From positions 3,308,501 through 3,372,500 of the forward strand of contig WPIO01000005.1 of assembly GCA_009760855.2 (NCBI GenBank): a stretch of DNA of 64,000 bases, written 5' to 3'. The first letter of the stretch is position 1. Each line of letters begins with the position of its first letter. The notes under the pieces are model-generated. The model was not told the origin of the DNA. It saw only the letters and a list, made by a program, of their open reading frames with translations, and did no database searches. This DNA comes from Cristatella mucedo (taxonomy: Eukaryota; Bryozoa; Phylactolaemata; Cristatellidae). Both the position numbers and the translations under genes were made by a program. Positions 25,101 to 40,610 of the stretch are shown here, one piece after another.

Positions 25101-28100
25101 AAGACTCGAGCATAATGGATCAACATGGTAGCCATGGGATTTTTCTACAGGGACGCTCGACCTACACGACGAAGTTTGAATCGTGCTGGGGAAGAATTGG
25201 ATCTTTTGTCTACTGACACTGCCGTAACCAGACAGCTGCTGCTGCCTTTTTTTGGGAAAAACTCTGTACCCGGGTTATGGGTGATCGCTCCAGCAAGGTG
25301 AGGTGAGTCACATCAAGCGTCTTTTTAAGCCACTGCTTTCTTGGCAGCATGATAAGCACTTAAGCAACTTAGGCAACTTTAAAAATGTGCAGGTTGAGCG
25401 AAAAGTTCTCACGCTGCTGCACACAAAGCTAAAGGCAAGCGCCGAGAGCCGAGCCGGTCGGCAAGCAACTGTTTTTTCTTACCGATATCAGGTGTTTGGC
25501 AAGCGTTGGCTCGAGGCTAGTCATTCCATATTGTGCAGTCACAATGAGCATATATGCCAGCACGGCATTGGGTATGCCAAACAGCCCGAGGAACCGTTTG
25601 CTTTCGTGCACTCCTTCTGCAAACCAGTGGCGAGGTAAAGAGGCGATCCAGCAATAACGAATAATCATGTATTCGTACGGCTTTTAATCAAGATGAACAT
25701 GTGCAGTTCTCAACCAAATCCAGATGAACGTTTGCTTAAGTCTAGCATGAATCAACAAAACGATTCGCGACGAAGAAACCAGCCTACAGCAAGCAAGCAG
25801 GGAATCTCTCTTTTTTTCAAAAGCTGCTGCTGCCGCCGCAGAGCCCGCAACAAATTGCCGTCCTTCGCAGCCAGTCAGTGTGCCTCGAATCGAAGCAAAG
25901 TAAGAGCAAAGACGCAGACTAAGCAAAACGCATCCAAACCCAAGATGTCACGAAAGTCGCCGAGCACCCGGAAAAAACTGAAGCAGCCGTATTGCGCAGA
26001 GGCAGTCATCGCTGCGCAGCAATATTCGCGCGGCGGCCAGCTAAAGACCTGGCTTGAGATTTGTGCAGCTAGCTAGCGACCAGCAGACCAGGAGTGACCA
26101 AGCCAAAGAACAAAGTTCTGAGATCAAAGCTCGTGCACTTTTCGCGCTGAGCACCGGCACTCACCCACTCGAGGCACCAGCGCAAACGCGACCACGGCCG
26201 ACAGAAGGAGGATGCTGCCGACGACAATGAACGGCAGCTTAAAGCCTCCAACCTAAAAAAAAATAAGCAAGAAGAAAGAACCGGAAGAATGACTGCACTA
26301 GCGAGGGTCGCTCAACGTGGGACAAACCAGGCAGTTCTTTCGATTCGCTTCGTCGGTCTGGAAATAGTGCATTCCTATTTTATAATTATTTCGGAAATTT
26401 AAATATCCCAAATAAAAAATATCCCACAAAGCCTGTGACAGCCCTGGGACAACCTGTCGTCAGGCTGGGTGGCACGACCGAGCAACAAATCTCCTGACTC
26501 CAACAACAATCACTTTATTCACAAAACCCACCGGCCAAGCCTTGCCTACGAACACACTCTAGAGTCAGCCGGCATAGAGGGATCTCAGCCCTCTCTCCCC
26601 CTCCCGTGTACACCTCAGGCAGCACTTCTATTCCAAGCATGCCTTGTTTTGCACTGCCGAGCCATCGTTGTTTTCTAACCCGCCCAGCAGCTAGGGCGGC
26701 AGTTTGGGTAGATAGATGCCCTACAGATGCCGCCCCATGCACGGATTTTCGGGCCACTGTCGAGTCATTAGCCTCGAGCCATTGTCCACACCCTCAACCC
26801 CTCGACAGAAGGCAGCTTCGTAGGAAGGCGGATTCCTCAAATGCCAGCCACTCATTTTTCTAGGCTGCCTGAGTCAGCAGTCTCTTACAAAGCCTCAGCA
26901 TAACTCATGGAAAAATCGTAAAAAACTATGTGTTGCCACGGCTATGGCTTTCTGCTTTAGCCACTGATATTTGCCACATTCAAGTACCACTCATTCAGCA
27001 CCATGGCATCAGATTACAACACGTGACCCGAAAACAGCCCACGGCTCTGCTAACGCACAGCGCCAGTCCTTGTTAATCCTGCAATCCTGTTTCGAATGCC
27101 TCATCTTATCTAAATTCTTCTCTGCATGCCATGAAAGGCCTAGTGCATACCTGCATTCTACAAACTCACATGACCAGAACCAAAGAGCTTCTTCAGAGAA
27201 CCTCGTATGGACAGCAGCAACGGCCACGCAGCATGGCCAAATATACTTGAGACGTCACTGTTGAACCTACTAACGAGGACGAGGACCATCCGCTAACCTC
27301 TGGCATTGGTGCATGCCATAAACGTATAACAAAAGTGTATGACTCAAGGTTGTTTTCGTGAGCGCACAAACCAAACGCTATTGCTCTGCAGTTTTCTATG
27401 GAACATCAAACCTTAGCACTTTGATGCTGGAAAATGCAAGGCGCAGCCATCTTGATCTTAACTTAGAAACTGGACCAACCATGACTAACAAGCAGCTGGA
27501 TCATAAGGAAACCCTCGACGCCAGCTAGCAAGAAGCAAAAGGCTAGTGCTCCAAAGACCTGCAAGAACATATGGGTTATTTCAGATAGCAATCCTGTTTG
27601 CTCTTGAGAGCCAAATACCTAGAACCCCATGCAGAAATCCTCCAAGTTGAATGAGACCGCTCGTTTTGCAGCATAACCTCGTGCCACACCGAAAAGATGC
27701 GGTATTTGACGGCATGCTTGGAAGCAGCTAAAGGTACATTGTCTGAGTAGTCAAGCTCTGCGAGTTTGCTTTTCCGTAACATGGCCACCAAAGTACACCT
27801 AGCAATCCTGTTTCAACTTAAAGTTCAGCCCTCCCCTTTTCTGAACCCAAAAGCACTTGTTTTTTTGGCCATAAACATGCCTGGTGCTTCAGTCAAAGCC
27901 ACTGGATCGCACCTTCCTCAACTAGACTGGAACCAACAGAATACCGACGGATCGATGAGCGACTCCGGAGCTGCATTCTCGAGGCAGGCTATGAGGGCAG
28001 ATTCCAATAAGTAACACCGATTGAAGATGGAGAATTACTATAATCAATCCTATCGTCGCCATTTATCTATAAATTTGCAGCTATTTAACTTCGTTTATGG

Positions 28101-30886
28101 CAGCTACGTAATATCAAGAGCATAAATAACAACAAGTTCAGCAGTGAAAAGTGCTCACTGCTAATTGCTGATCTTCAGCAGCAGCAATGGGGTTTCCCTT
28201 TCCAACCTTCATCGGGCCAGTAAGCAGCTGCTCCTTGGCCTCCGATGAGTCGGCTTTTGGTATCACTCCTCAGCAACTCATCTTTCCACGGGTTCATAAA
28301 CAGTAGATTGTGACAAAGTAGAAGTTCCAAGAAGATCAGATCAGGTGGGATAAGCACAGGGCTCTCAGATATTCACTAACTGAAACCTGAACTTGCGAGG
28401 ATGGATGCGTGTGAAATCTCTGGTGGTCTCGACTAACTCCAGCTTGGGGTTGACATGCACAAGAGCCAAACCGTATGGCTCTTGAGCAGCCGTGGTGAAG
28501 AAGCTGCCGATAGAAAATCAAGCAGCCGGGCCAGAGCCACAAAACCATGTCACCAGGCTGCCTGAAAGTTCAGTGCTCCAGTCTACCTGCCTTCCGGCCA
28601 GCTTTTCCAGCCCTTTCAAGTCAAGCAGAACAATGGCTTAAAAAAGGCATGCCTTTGGCCGTGAAACCGTGGAGGAGAGAAAAATATTAAAAGTCAAACC
28701 TCTCTGAATGTCTAGCCTCCGGAAATTGTTTATGCATATAGAGAGTTTATATTTACAGGGAGGTAGGCACGTGACCTACCATGGTCTAGATGGGTCGATG
28801 ACCAGTACAGAAAGCACATTTTTTATACTTCTGATTAGGCAGAAGTGTGACTTAAAAAATAAGAAGATGAATGCTTATAAGAAAAAGAACCCTATCGTCA
28901 CTTGGGAAACGCATTCTCAATACTTTATATGTATATATAATGTCTCAGAGATGAACCAAAGATATGTTTACAAGCAATGAAACACTACAAAAAACTTTCC
29001 ATCAGGTATTATGTGATTCCCAACTAGGTTCAATGCAAGATATTACAAGCAAGACTATAATAATAATAATAATAATAGCACAGCTTAGATTCGCATAGTA
29101 CACCCGGTTAACTAACCTCTATTCATGAGGCCCTTCACATATTCTCGAAAGAGCTAAATATATGACGATTAGTGATAATAACATGTGCATTTTAGCAGGC
29201 CTCAGCACATACAGGTCAATCCATACGGAAAGAGCAAATACTGCGATAAACAGGTTGATTTTTAGCCCCCTTTAAAAAATGTCATCAAGCTAGGGGATTT
29301 CCCAATGTTAGGTGAGAGCAAGTTCCGAGCTTTGGGGGCATGCGAACTAAAGACACGTCACAAAATTGAATTATTTGAGATGGTTAAAGTCACGGCTAAA
29401 AGACTCGGGTCAGAATAGCGGACAGTATGCTAAGAAGACTTGGAAGTTTGTATATTTCAGATAGCTACGCCGAAGCAAGAGACTGAAGAAGCCTGCAAGT
29501 GACCTACAGAACCTAGGAGTCGTTGACTGCTTGAGATGGGAGTCGAGCAGGTAGGACAGAAGTGGTATAATGTAGCAGCTTCGACTTTTACTGCTGATAG
29601 GCCTAGCTGCCGAGTTTTGCAACCATCCATACGCATCTGATTATGCAGTCAGGAAGATCTGCAAGTGGAGAGTTACAAAAGTATCCTCACCTCATACAGT
29701 GCGCCACCGATAAGCGGGCCCGCCATGTAGCCCACACCGACGAAGGTCTCCAGAATTCCCTAGAAATTAGCAATGACACACCATAACTGACAAAATACTA
29801 AGAATAAAAAATAATCGCATAGCACATTAAGAGAACTGAATCTCTTTCCGGGCATTTAACATAGGCTGGAAAGTAAGCATGCCAACTGATTTCAATGTAC
29901 TTAAGCAAATTAAGGATCATCGACACAGATGGAGCATATGCTGAGAGTAGCAATTTGAGTGTTAAGCTTCCCTGCAAATTTCGTCAAGCCAGGGAATGCA
30001 GCAATGTCAGTCAGGGGTGAGTTCCGGCTTTGGGAACACGGGAACTGGAGGTATGGCCACCAAAGGATTTGAGGCTGGTTAGAAGTACACCTACACGACT
30101 TAAGTCAGAAGAACAGATGGTACGACACGAAGCCTGATGAAGAACATTTCCAACAGGTAGGCAGGTCCAAGAGAAATAAGGGAACTTGAATGTGACCAAC
30201 AGGACCTTGACTTAGGCTGCTTGATCCCAAGACAGTTCAGGTCGGTGAGAATTTGTGTGAAGTGGTAGTTGCAAAACTAGATTCAGGGTTTTGCAACCTC
30301 TGTAAGCATCTTAATACAGGCAGGAAGACCTGCTAGTAACGAGCTAAAGAAGTCTCAACGGGATGTCACAAATGTGCGGTCCTGCATGGCTTCGGTATCC
30401 TTATCTATGTGATGTAATGCTATGTAATGTATGTCCATCTGTAACTCCACAAAGACTATGGGTGTTACCCAGGAGAGTTATATAGCACACTCAAAGCCTA
30501 AGCAGCTTTCGGTATGCATTCGGCAGCCAACAGAGTGGCTACGGGTCCGTTTGCTTAAAGTGGGCACACTGCACTTCGGAATTGATGTAGTCACCTAGCG
30601 AAAGGTCATTTTTGGAAAAGAACACCCGGACTCCATGTGGAGGTTACAAAAACATACAGGCCGAGCCCATATTGCCGATTAGGCTTTCCAATGCCTGAAT
30701 GACACGGGTTGCGCGCATAGCATTAATCTGGCTTTTATTGCCATTTAGTTTGAGACATTGTGCTGATATTCAAGCAAGAATGCCGGTAATGCATGGTGCC
30801 CGAAATGTGAGGAAGCAGCACATGCACACACATGCATGCACACAAGCATGGATACCCTTCTACAATAATACCTACACAACTACACA

Positions 30887-30928
<42 letters not shown>

Positions 30929-33900
30929 TGTACACATACCCACCTGAAGATGCTTCAACCCTCCCCTTTAGATAGCTGCAGCAGGGTGTTACCCCTTATC
31001 TGCGGCTAGTCACGAAGGCTCTGCATGAGCTGTAGAGGCTTGGATGTCGCCACGGGGGGGGGGGGGGAGTTTGGTGAGCACACTATAAGCACTGGGACTC
31101 ATCGTCATTACATGACAGCTTTAACTGAAGTTCAATCGCGTGGACACGGTCGCAAGCACAGTACTGGAGGTGAGGGTCGATTACCACACACTGTCTTTGT
31201 ATTAGGTGTTAAACCTACGTCAACCCCTTAACAATAGCTATCGACTTCATGACTCACGTTCAAACGCCCGAATGACAAAATGCAAACCAACCCATTAAAA
31301 AAAAAGAAGCCACCTCCATCGTAACGACATGCGTCAGCAGAAGAGTATTCGCAATAATAATAATAATAATAATATTGCACTTGATAAAGCGCCCTCAGAG
31401 AACTTAATCTCTTTCTAGGCGCTTTACATTTGCTGCAAAGTGATATGCAATAGAATAGTAAGTAAAATCATGCTTGAAAAACAAACAAAATAAATTATAT
31501 GGTTAGGGGTTACATGCACAGGGTCAGCATGCAAATCTGGTTAGTGGCAGCATGCACAGTGTCAGCACGCGTAAGCACATCAATGAAGAAGCTAAAGCCC
31601 GACAGGCAGCTAGAGGCAGGCAGCGGTGAGCTCACTGGGAGCCAGGTACCACTGACTGTTGAGCTGGGACACAGAAAGAGGTCAAGGACAAGCAAAAGAC
31701 AAAAGTTTCGACAAGCCTCTCAGCGTCTGCTCACATCCACACAGCTTATACTGAATGCTAAGATTAATGCCTACGGCTAGCGAGATGAGCTAAAAAAGAA
31801 ATTACTGCACACCAGAGCACAAACTGCTTGTAGAAACACATTTAGAAAGCACTTACTAGAACCAAGCTCATCTGGTTTCGATATTCGTGAGCTGCTATGG
31901 CAAAAATTGCAGTTGTCATCATTGCAGTACCATTGGCATCCATAATTCGACAAAGAAAGCACAAGACTAAATAGATGTCGCCATCGGGACACATATCCAG
32001 GAACCTAAAATGTGAGATGCTTTGTCGATCAACGGCACAAACAACGCATTTAATTCGAAAGCCATCGAATATAAATGCATAACACTTACCCAAATAACAC
32101 GATACAGACAGCACAGATAAACGAACCGGCTAGGTACATGTAGTTGGCACCGAGCTTAACAATCTGCAAAATATTAACAAGCAAGCTCGTTGAAACACAT
32201 AGCTAACATGACTCATTGGCATGCTTGAAATAAAAGTAAAATTTTAGTAAAGCAAGGTATTTTTTCCACAAAGTTGGAAAAATATAAAAGCCAGCAGTAT
32301 GGTCAATGCATAGCACCTATTTATCACAGCATTTAGTGGGTCCTTGTGATTCGTCTTTTATGTGCTTATGCATGCTGACACTGTGCATGCTGCCACTAAC
32401 CACACTTGCATACTGAGACTGTGCATATCACTCCTAACCATGTTATTCTTGCTGTTTATCGAGCATGCGACCACTAACCATTCAATCGTGTTTCCTTTGC
32501 AGCAAATATAAAGCACCTAGAGAGAGATTGAGTTCTCTGAAGGCGCTCTATCAAGTGTGTTATTTTTATTACTATTTGATCCTAGCAAAGGCCAAATCTA
32601 GCTTCTATAAAAAAAAAACAATGTTAAATTACAGATGTACAATCCAAAAATGCTGATGTCGACGATCAACCATCTTCTCAACCGCTCCATGGTTAGCTCC
32701 TTAGCTGTTGATCCCTGTGATGATCTAGCTCATCACTTCTTTAGATTCTTTGTCCAGAAGATAGGCAAGACCAGGGAGTCTATCCCTGCGATGGCAGCAT
32801 CCCCCCTAGAATGCTGTCCCTCGATTTCTTGCAGCACCTCAATGTCTACATTCAAGCAGGTCACTAGTAACCTCGTCCTTAAGTTCGTATCCGAATCAAA
32901 GAGGACAACAAATCCTTCGGACCCTAATCCCACTGCCCTGCTCCTACGTTGCATTGATCTGCTGCTGCCATGCATAACTAACATCTTTAATATGGCATTA
33001 GCCTCAGGTCTTGTCCCAGCACCTTTCAAAAAAGCTGTTGTCAGGCCACTTCTCAAGAAAGCGACACTAGACCAAGAAAGCTTGAGCAACTACTGCCCAG
33101 TTTCCCTTCTACCATTCCTATCAAAGATACGGGAACGAGTCGTGGCAGACCAGCTGAACTCATATTGAAATTTCAAACCTTGCTAGTAAGTTCCAGTCTG
33201 GCTTTAGAGCTAATCACTCCACAGAGTCAGCATTGCTTCGGGTGTACAACGACCTACTTAGGAATGCAGACATGGGTAGAGTATCTCTGCTTGATTTGCT
33301 CAATCTTTCGGCAGCTTTTGATACTATCAATCATAAAGTTCTTCTAGAGCACCTCTCATCTCGCCTGGGCATCAGTAGCGCTGCTCTGCAATGGTTCAGG
33401 TTCTATCTCAGTGGCAGACTCCTGAGTATTGATGTGAATGAACAAAGATCGTCCAAGGTATCTTTGAAATATGGGGTACCCCAGGGCTCCATGCTTTGGT
33501 CTAGTTCTTTTCACGGTTTATACTCTGCCTCTTGCCGATGTGATTGCCAAGCAGAGTCTAGGCATTCACTTCTATGTGGGTGCCACTCAGTTGTACCTTT
33601 GCCTTGATCCCTCCCAGCTTTCGAACAACTCGAATTCTCCAACTCCCTTGCTGCATGTATTGGTGACATCCGCACATGGATGGCAGCAAATTTTCTTAAA
33701 TTGAATGAGGATGAAACTAACTTAATAGTTATGGGCAAACCAAGTGTGATTCAGCAATTGGAAAGGCTAACACTCAAAATCGGATCTACCAGCATATCTC
33801 CTGTTGAATCTGCACGAAGTCTAGGTTTCATGTTCTAAAGTGGCCATTCGTTAGATGACCACATCAGCTCCACCATAAACTCTCCCTAGTTTCAGCTACA

Positions 33901-36437
33901 TAACTTTGCTAAAATTCGGGCTTGTTTAGATAGAGATACCACATCTAAGTTGGTCCGTGCATTTGTGACATCTCGTCTTGACTTCTGTAACTCACTGCTT
34001 GCTGAACCTAACGGCCTATGCAATCAGGTGCTTACAGCTGGTGCAAAACTCGGCAGCTAGGTTTTTCTGTCGTGAGCGTTGCAGTTGCCACATCACACCA
34101 CTTCTCGCTGACCTGCACTGACTACCAGTCAAGTAACGGATTTATTTCAAGGTTTTATCGCTCACTTTTAGGTCCCTTCATTATTTTACTCCAGCCTACC
34201 TATCAGATCTACACTGCCACCAGGTCAAGCATCGTACCACCCACTTTTCGGAATCTAACAGTTTATCAATACCTCGTACAAACCTCAAATCCTTTGGAGA
34301 CCGTGCATTTAGTTCGTATGCTCCCAAAGCCTGGAACTCACTCTCGACTTCCATCACGGCATCCCCTGGCTTGACCACATTTAAAAAGAACTTAAAAACA
34401 CACCTATTTAGGACAGCATTTAGTGGGTCACTGTGATTCGTCCTTTATGTGCTTATGCATGCTGACACTGTGCATGCTGCCACTAACCACATTTGCATGC
34501 TGATCCTATGCATGTCACCCCTAACCATGTTATTCATGTTGTTTATCAAGCATGATACCACTCACCATTCGATCGTGTTTCCTTTGCAGCAAATTTAAAG
34601 TACCTAGAAAGAGATTGAGTTCTCTGAGGGCGCTTTATCAAGTGCATTATTATCACTATTATTTGTATTACCATAGCGCTGCTGAAAAGCTTTTTTGTAT
34701 TGCAGCATTGTAGTATTCGATGTATTGTAGGAATGGCACACAGCAAATTAACATGGGCGTGGACTTACACGCCAACGAACAGCGCTCACAGCAGTTCTGT
34801 GAACGAGCTAGGACCTATGAGGGAATACGGACAAGCGCTGCCAAGAATCTCCCTGATCTGCAGAAACGAATTATTTGCTTCCTCCTGCCTCTTTATCTGG
34901 CTTCTTTCGGCATGTCCACTTCCTCAATGTCATTCCCTGTGAGCAGATGGAAGTAGTCAGAAGGCCCGGCTCCCCTTCTTGGACCAACCAGAACGGTCGA
35001 GGTCAGGTAGCTTGCAATCCGGCACTCTTTCAGCCTTTCTCTGATTTGCTCCTTTTACCAAGGTCAAGATATGACCTCTTCCAAGCTTGATCCTAACTAC
35101 ATATGTCGCTACCGTTCTCATACTATGGTTTGCTTATAACTGTCTGTTGGCTCTAATAATAATAATACATTTGATAAAGCACCCTCAGAGAACTCTATCA
35201 TAATATCCAGCTCTGCCACTGGTGTTGATTGTACCCTGGCCTGTACTCACGATTGCTAAACTAGATCTTCGGCACCACTTTGATTTTATAGACTGGCTGG
35301 TAAAATAAACATGGTGGAGCACAAGGCAGGATTAGGTTCGTAATGTCAACACGAATGCCATACAAGTCCATCCTAGGTCTGAACATAAGCCTTATGCTTT
35401 CTAACCTCCAGCATGCTACCATCAACCGTTCAATCATGCTTTCATTGGAGCCTATGAAAAGTGCCTATAAAGAAGTTAAGTTCTCTGAGGGTCTTATACA
35501 TCTGTATAACTATTATTATTATTATTATTAGCTTAGGTGCAACGTTAGAATTAGGGAGAACCAGCTACTGCAGGCTTACAGTACTCCAAATATCGCCAAT
35601 ATATAAGTGCATAACAGTACACCAAAACACTGTCAGCTCAACTCGTACACCAGCCTTGGCAGAGAAATTCATATAAGCACACCCAAGGCTTTGATTTAAA
35701 TGCAGATGACACACAGCTACACCTGTGCTTTGATCCATCCCTGCTTTCCAGCAGGTCAAACTCTCTTACCTCCGTTGCAGCATATATTCTGACATTGGAC
35801 CTTGGATGGTAGCATATTTCTCACATTGAATGACAGTAAGACCAACTACTGGTTACATGCAAATCTGGTGTTATTCCTACATTTTTTAATGGGTTTGGCT
35901 AATATATCTCCACTAGCATCTGCATACAATCTAGGTATCCTTCTACGAAGTCACCTTTCACAAGATTACGACATCAGCTCTACAGTCAAGTCAGCCTACT
36001 TTCAGCTATGTACCATTGGAAAACCTCGGGTCAGATTAGATAAGAATAGAACAATCAAATTCGTCCATGCATTCATGGCATTCCATCAAGACCCCTGAAA
36101 TTCTTTACTCAAAGGTCCTCCAGCGTGAGCAAAAATACACTTACAGATGGTGCAAAACCGTGAAGTTAGGCTTGTCAGTCGTAAACGTTGCAACTATCGA
36201 AGTAAGTATTTAGTAGTATAGTAGTATCAAAGCACAGGTGTAGCTGTGTGTCATCTGCATTTAAATCAAAGCCTTGGGTGTGCTTATATGAATTTCTCTG
36301 CCAAGGCTGGTGTACGAGTTGAGCTGACAGTGTTTTGGTGTACTGTTATGCACTTATATATTGGCGATATTTGGAGTACTGTAAGCCTGCAGTAGCTGGT
36401 TCTCCCTAATTCTAACGTTGCACCTAAGCTAATAATG

Positions 36438-36470
<33 letters not shown>

Positions 36471-39400
36471 GTTATACAGATGTATAAGACCCTCAGAGAA
36501 CTTAACTTCTTTATAGGCACTTTTCATAGGCTCTCACTTCTCACCGATCAGAGCTGGCTCCCCATTAAGCACCCTTTTGGCTTCAAAATTTTGTCAATCA
36601 CTTTTAGGTCCCTTTATAATCTTGCTCCAGCCTACCGATCCAAATACTACTCTAGTCAGGCGTCCCACAGTAACGCCTGCTCTTCTGACTCAAGTCGTTT
36701 AACGGTGCTTCTAGCCAACCTCACACCCTTTAGAGAATGTTCCTTCAGTTTCGTGCTCCTAAAGCCTAGTACTCGCTACTGAGTAGTGGCATGACATCCC
36801 CTGACTTGACTAAATTTAAAAGAAGCCAAAAATCTGCCCGTTCCTCACATTGCTTGCTCAGTCTAAGCCAATTAACCTTTGTGTGCCGATGGGTGCTGAC
36901 ACCACACATTATCACTAACGAATTGACACGCTGTCTTCCCAGCATCTGTAGAGTGCATAGAAACAGACTCGGTTCTCCTATGGTGCTATAAAAATACGAC
37001 TACAATGAAAACAATATATTCCAACATAGGGCAAAGTCAATAAACAGCATTATTGGGTTTATCTACAGTCAGTCAGCATTTTGAACGCAAAAGGCAACTA
37101 ATGCGCACTTCACTTAGTGCTCAGCCTCGGATGATACTGCAAGAACACCGAGATCACCTTGAAAATAGTGCTGGTGCACTCGCAGTGTATGCAGCAATGA
37201 AATCAAAAGGAAGCTGGCCAAGGAGACCGACAGACAATGAAACTGTGACACGTGCACTGGCAATATGCTGGCCCCAGCAGTACTCCGGCAAACTGCCTGC
37301 AGTCAAGCAGAGGCGACCAGAATGTGGCAACTCTGGGGGGAATGACAAAGTAACTCTGGGGAAGGGACAAACACACGGAGGGCTTGATCAGACAACTGAT
37401 GTGTAGGCAATGCTAAGTGTTCAACGTCTGATAGGTATACGTCTGACATTGCACTAACAATATTGACAAGTGAAGAGATTAATTATATATTTTTTAAGAG
37501 ATAGGTCAGAAGACAGAGACAGCCAGAGGCAGAGGCAGAGACAGAGAGACAGAGACAGTAAGAGAGAAAGAGAGAGACAGAGAGAATCAAGCATGCGAGC
37601 ATGAGAGAGGGAGAGGAATGGAGAAAGAATGGATAGATAGACAAAACGGATTTTTGAGAGTGAGAGGCAGAGAGTGGGGAGAGAGAGTACCGATGTGGAG
37701 TGTCAAGAGAGTAATTGGCCAACCGACCAAGCAGACACGATGCTATTGTAGTACCAACAGTCAGTGGAATCAACGGCAAGCAAACTAGCAGACTGAAGCA
37801 GTGAAGTGGATTCAAGCCTCTAAACGATCAGTTTGAGATACAACCAGAAAGACAGAAATATTCCTTTTAGTAGCTTCGAATGAAAACACTGATGATTCCC
37901 AGTAGAACATGATTTTCGGATGATCGCTCGGCAGCATTTGCAAGTCTTCTCTGATTGACCACATTAGTGCAACCACGACAGATTCCGCAAATCGAGGGAA
38001 TTTTTCCACAAGATAGCATTAATCCTTGGCCGCAAGACTTTTGAAAGATTGGTGGTACATTTCATCCATAGTATGGCCCTTCATAATACTGCAGTAAAGG
38101 ACCGGCTGCTCACGTAAAGCAATATTGTAGGAGCAGCATGACCGAAAAAACGTCACAGGGTGTTTTATGGCAATGCCTACTATCTGCTCTTTAATATCTT
38201 ATATATGCTCTTTTCTAAAAATTCAAATATACTTGTAGAGTGCATTGAAAGTGGTTAACTTCTGGCACTTCACACTGGCCACCAACCATTATGCAGGCAC
38301 TGCTTGAGGGGGGCTTGTATTAAATGGGCGCTGGGGGCTACATTATCATTATTTGCAATTGACAGCTGATATCTGATTTATCCCAGAATTCAGAAGCAAT
38401 CGACTAACGTACCTGTATACGGTGCAACAATCTGTATGTCGAAGGCTCTCTCCACAAAACAATGTCTGTGCTTGTATTTGTATACTTCATACAGCGGATC
38501 CCACTCTTGCCCTTAGACTTGCGCATCGATATCGGCCAGAGTCAGACTTTGCATGCAACAACAATAATAATAATAACAATACATTTGATAAAGCACCCTC
38601 GGAGAACTCAATCTTTTTCTAGGTGCTTTACAATTACTGCAAAGGAAGCACGATCGAGAGGTTAGTGGTAGCATGCTCAATAAGCAACAAGAATAACGTG
38701 GTTAGGGGAGACATGCACAGGGTCAGCATGCAACTGTGGTTAGTGGCACCATGCAACAGTGTCAGCACGCATAAGCACATAAAGGACTAATCACGGGACC
38801 CACTAAATGCTGTCGTAAATAGATGCGTTTTTAATCTCTTTTTAAATTGTGGACAAGTCAGGGGATGACATGACACAGGTTGGAAATGAGTTCCAGGCTT
38901 TGGGAGCATACAAACTAAAGGCACGGTCTCCAAAGGACTTGAGGTTTGTAGGAGGTACATGTAATCAGCTCGATTCTGAAAGGCAGGTGGTACGATGCTT
39001 AACCTGGTGGAGGAGTAGATCTTATAGCTAGGCTGGAGCCAAAGAATGAAGGGACCTGAAAGTGAGTGACGAAACCTTAAAGTCGATGTGTTGCTTGACT
39101 AGGAGCCAGTGCAGGTCGGCAAGAAGTGGTGTGATGGAGCAACTGCGATGCTCACGACAGACAAGACTGATGGTGCATTTCATCTATAGTATACCCCTTC
39201 CTAATACTGCCAGGAAAGACCGACTGTTCACATCAAGCAATATTGTAGGAGCAGCATAACTGAAAAACGTCACATGATCATTTTCCGAAAGGTGCGGACA
39301 GAAATTGAGCTAGCCACCATTCCCGGGATCCACTGTTTCATGGCAATGCCTACTATGTGCTCTTGAATATCTTATATATGCTCCTTTTTAAAACTTAAAT

Positions 39401-40544
39401 AATTTTAGAGTGCATTAAAAGTGGTTAACTTCTGGCACTTTGCGCTAGCCATTAACCATTATGCAGGCGCTGCTGCAACTGTCACATAGTCAGCTCAAAC
39501 TACATTACTGCTAGCAAGCTCCAGAGAGTTGCGGCTCGCCTTGATAAATTACATGGCAGTGTTTCTTGAGCTCTTATTTCTTATATCAGCATAGAAAAAA
39601 GTCCGACAAAAGCCCACGGGGCTATGCTTACATAGCACAAATCCAGCAGATGTTTCATCAAGACCAGACGTTCTTTGCTTTGCATAAGTCTGCCCGGTTG
39701 TGGTTCAAAATATCTGGCTTAACAAGCAGAGAGCCTTGCAAAGGCAATCCATGAGACCAGTGTAACTGTGTACAGGACCAAAGAGCGCTAAAGGCTTGCC
39801 AAATACATAGCTCCACCCTCTCACAGAGATTACTGCGACCATCTCCTGTGCTTCGGCCGGCCAGCTCTGGTGAGGCTTCCTCTTTAGCCTCCTCCTGTGC
39901 TTCTCGGAGGTATCGGTGGCAGTATGGCCCGAAAGCATGCCCGAGCAATGAATAAAACATCTCCAGCAAGGGGTACACCACAGAAAAACCTCTGTGTTTT
40001 CATTGTGGGCAATCAGGTAGGAAGATGCATTTGGTAAGTGCAGCCCAGCTAGTATTCAGCAAGGGAGCAGTAATGCTCATTGGTAAGCCGTGAAGGCACA
40101 CCAGGTGATGCGGTCGCTTTTCACGACCTCGTTCCTGAGGTCGTGGGTTCGAATCCTGCGGTGGGAAATCCTACATTGCCACTGCAAGCGGTGGTGATAG
40201 CCGTAAAGGCTCTTCTGTCGCTATACAAAAAGAGGCTGCTAAATCAGCTAGAACTTTTTTATTGCTTTATCCAGAAGCCTCAGCTCAAAAACAACAAACC
40301 GAAAGCACCTGGTGAGGCTGCTCTCGGGGACGGCAGGTAGCAGTTTTGCACTTGCATCAGCTCCCCACCTCCTGATCTAATCCGAACCCGGTTGAGGTGT
40401 AACTGGAGCACTCACGGGGTCGGGGCATAGTCCGGGAGCAGTGGCAAGTCAGGGGAATAGTCCGAAAGAGCCAATGCCAGTGGCCCGAGAGAGTGCTTAA
40501 TAATAAATCAAGAGAAAAAGATCGATAGAGTCGACCAGGGAGCA

Positions 40545-40610
<66 letters not shown>

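Noticed and set aside
27500-27552. Acceptor plus hydrophobic frame VFGALAFCFLLAGVEG as an extra SLC18B1 exon
   Set aside because: Exons 5 and 6 already join at the normal family junction in phase; inserting this would break the transporter.
40078-40160. tRNA gene
   Set aside because: A/B boxes are present, but the acceptor stem does not close and the segment is followed by the SINE-2 body; it recurs at several loci.
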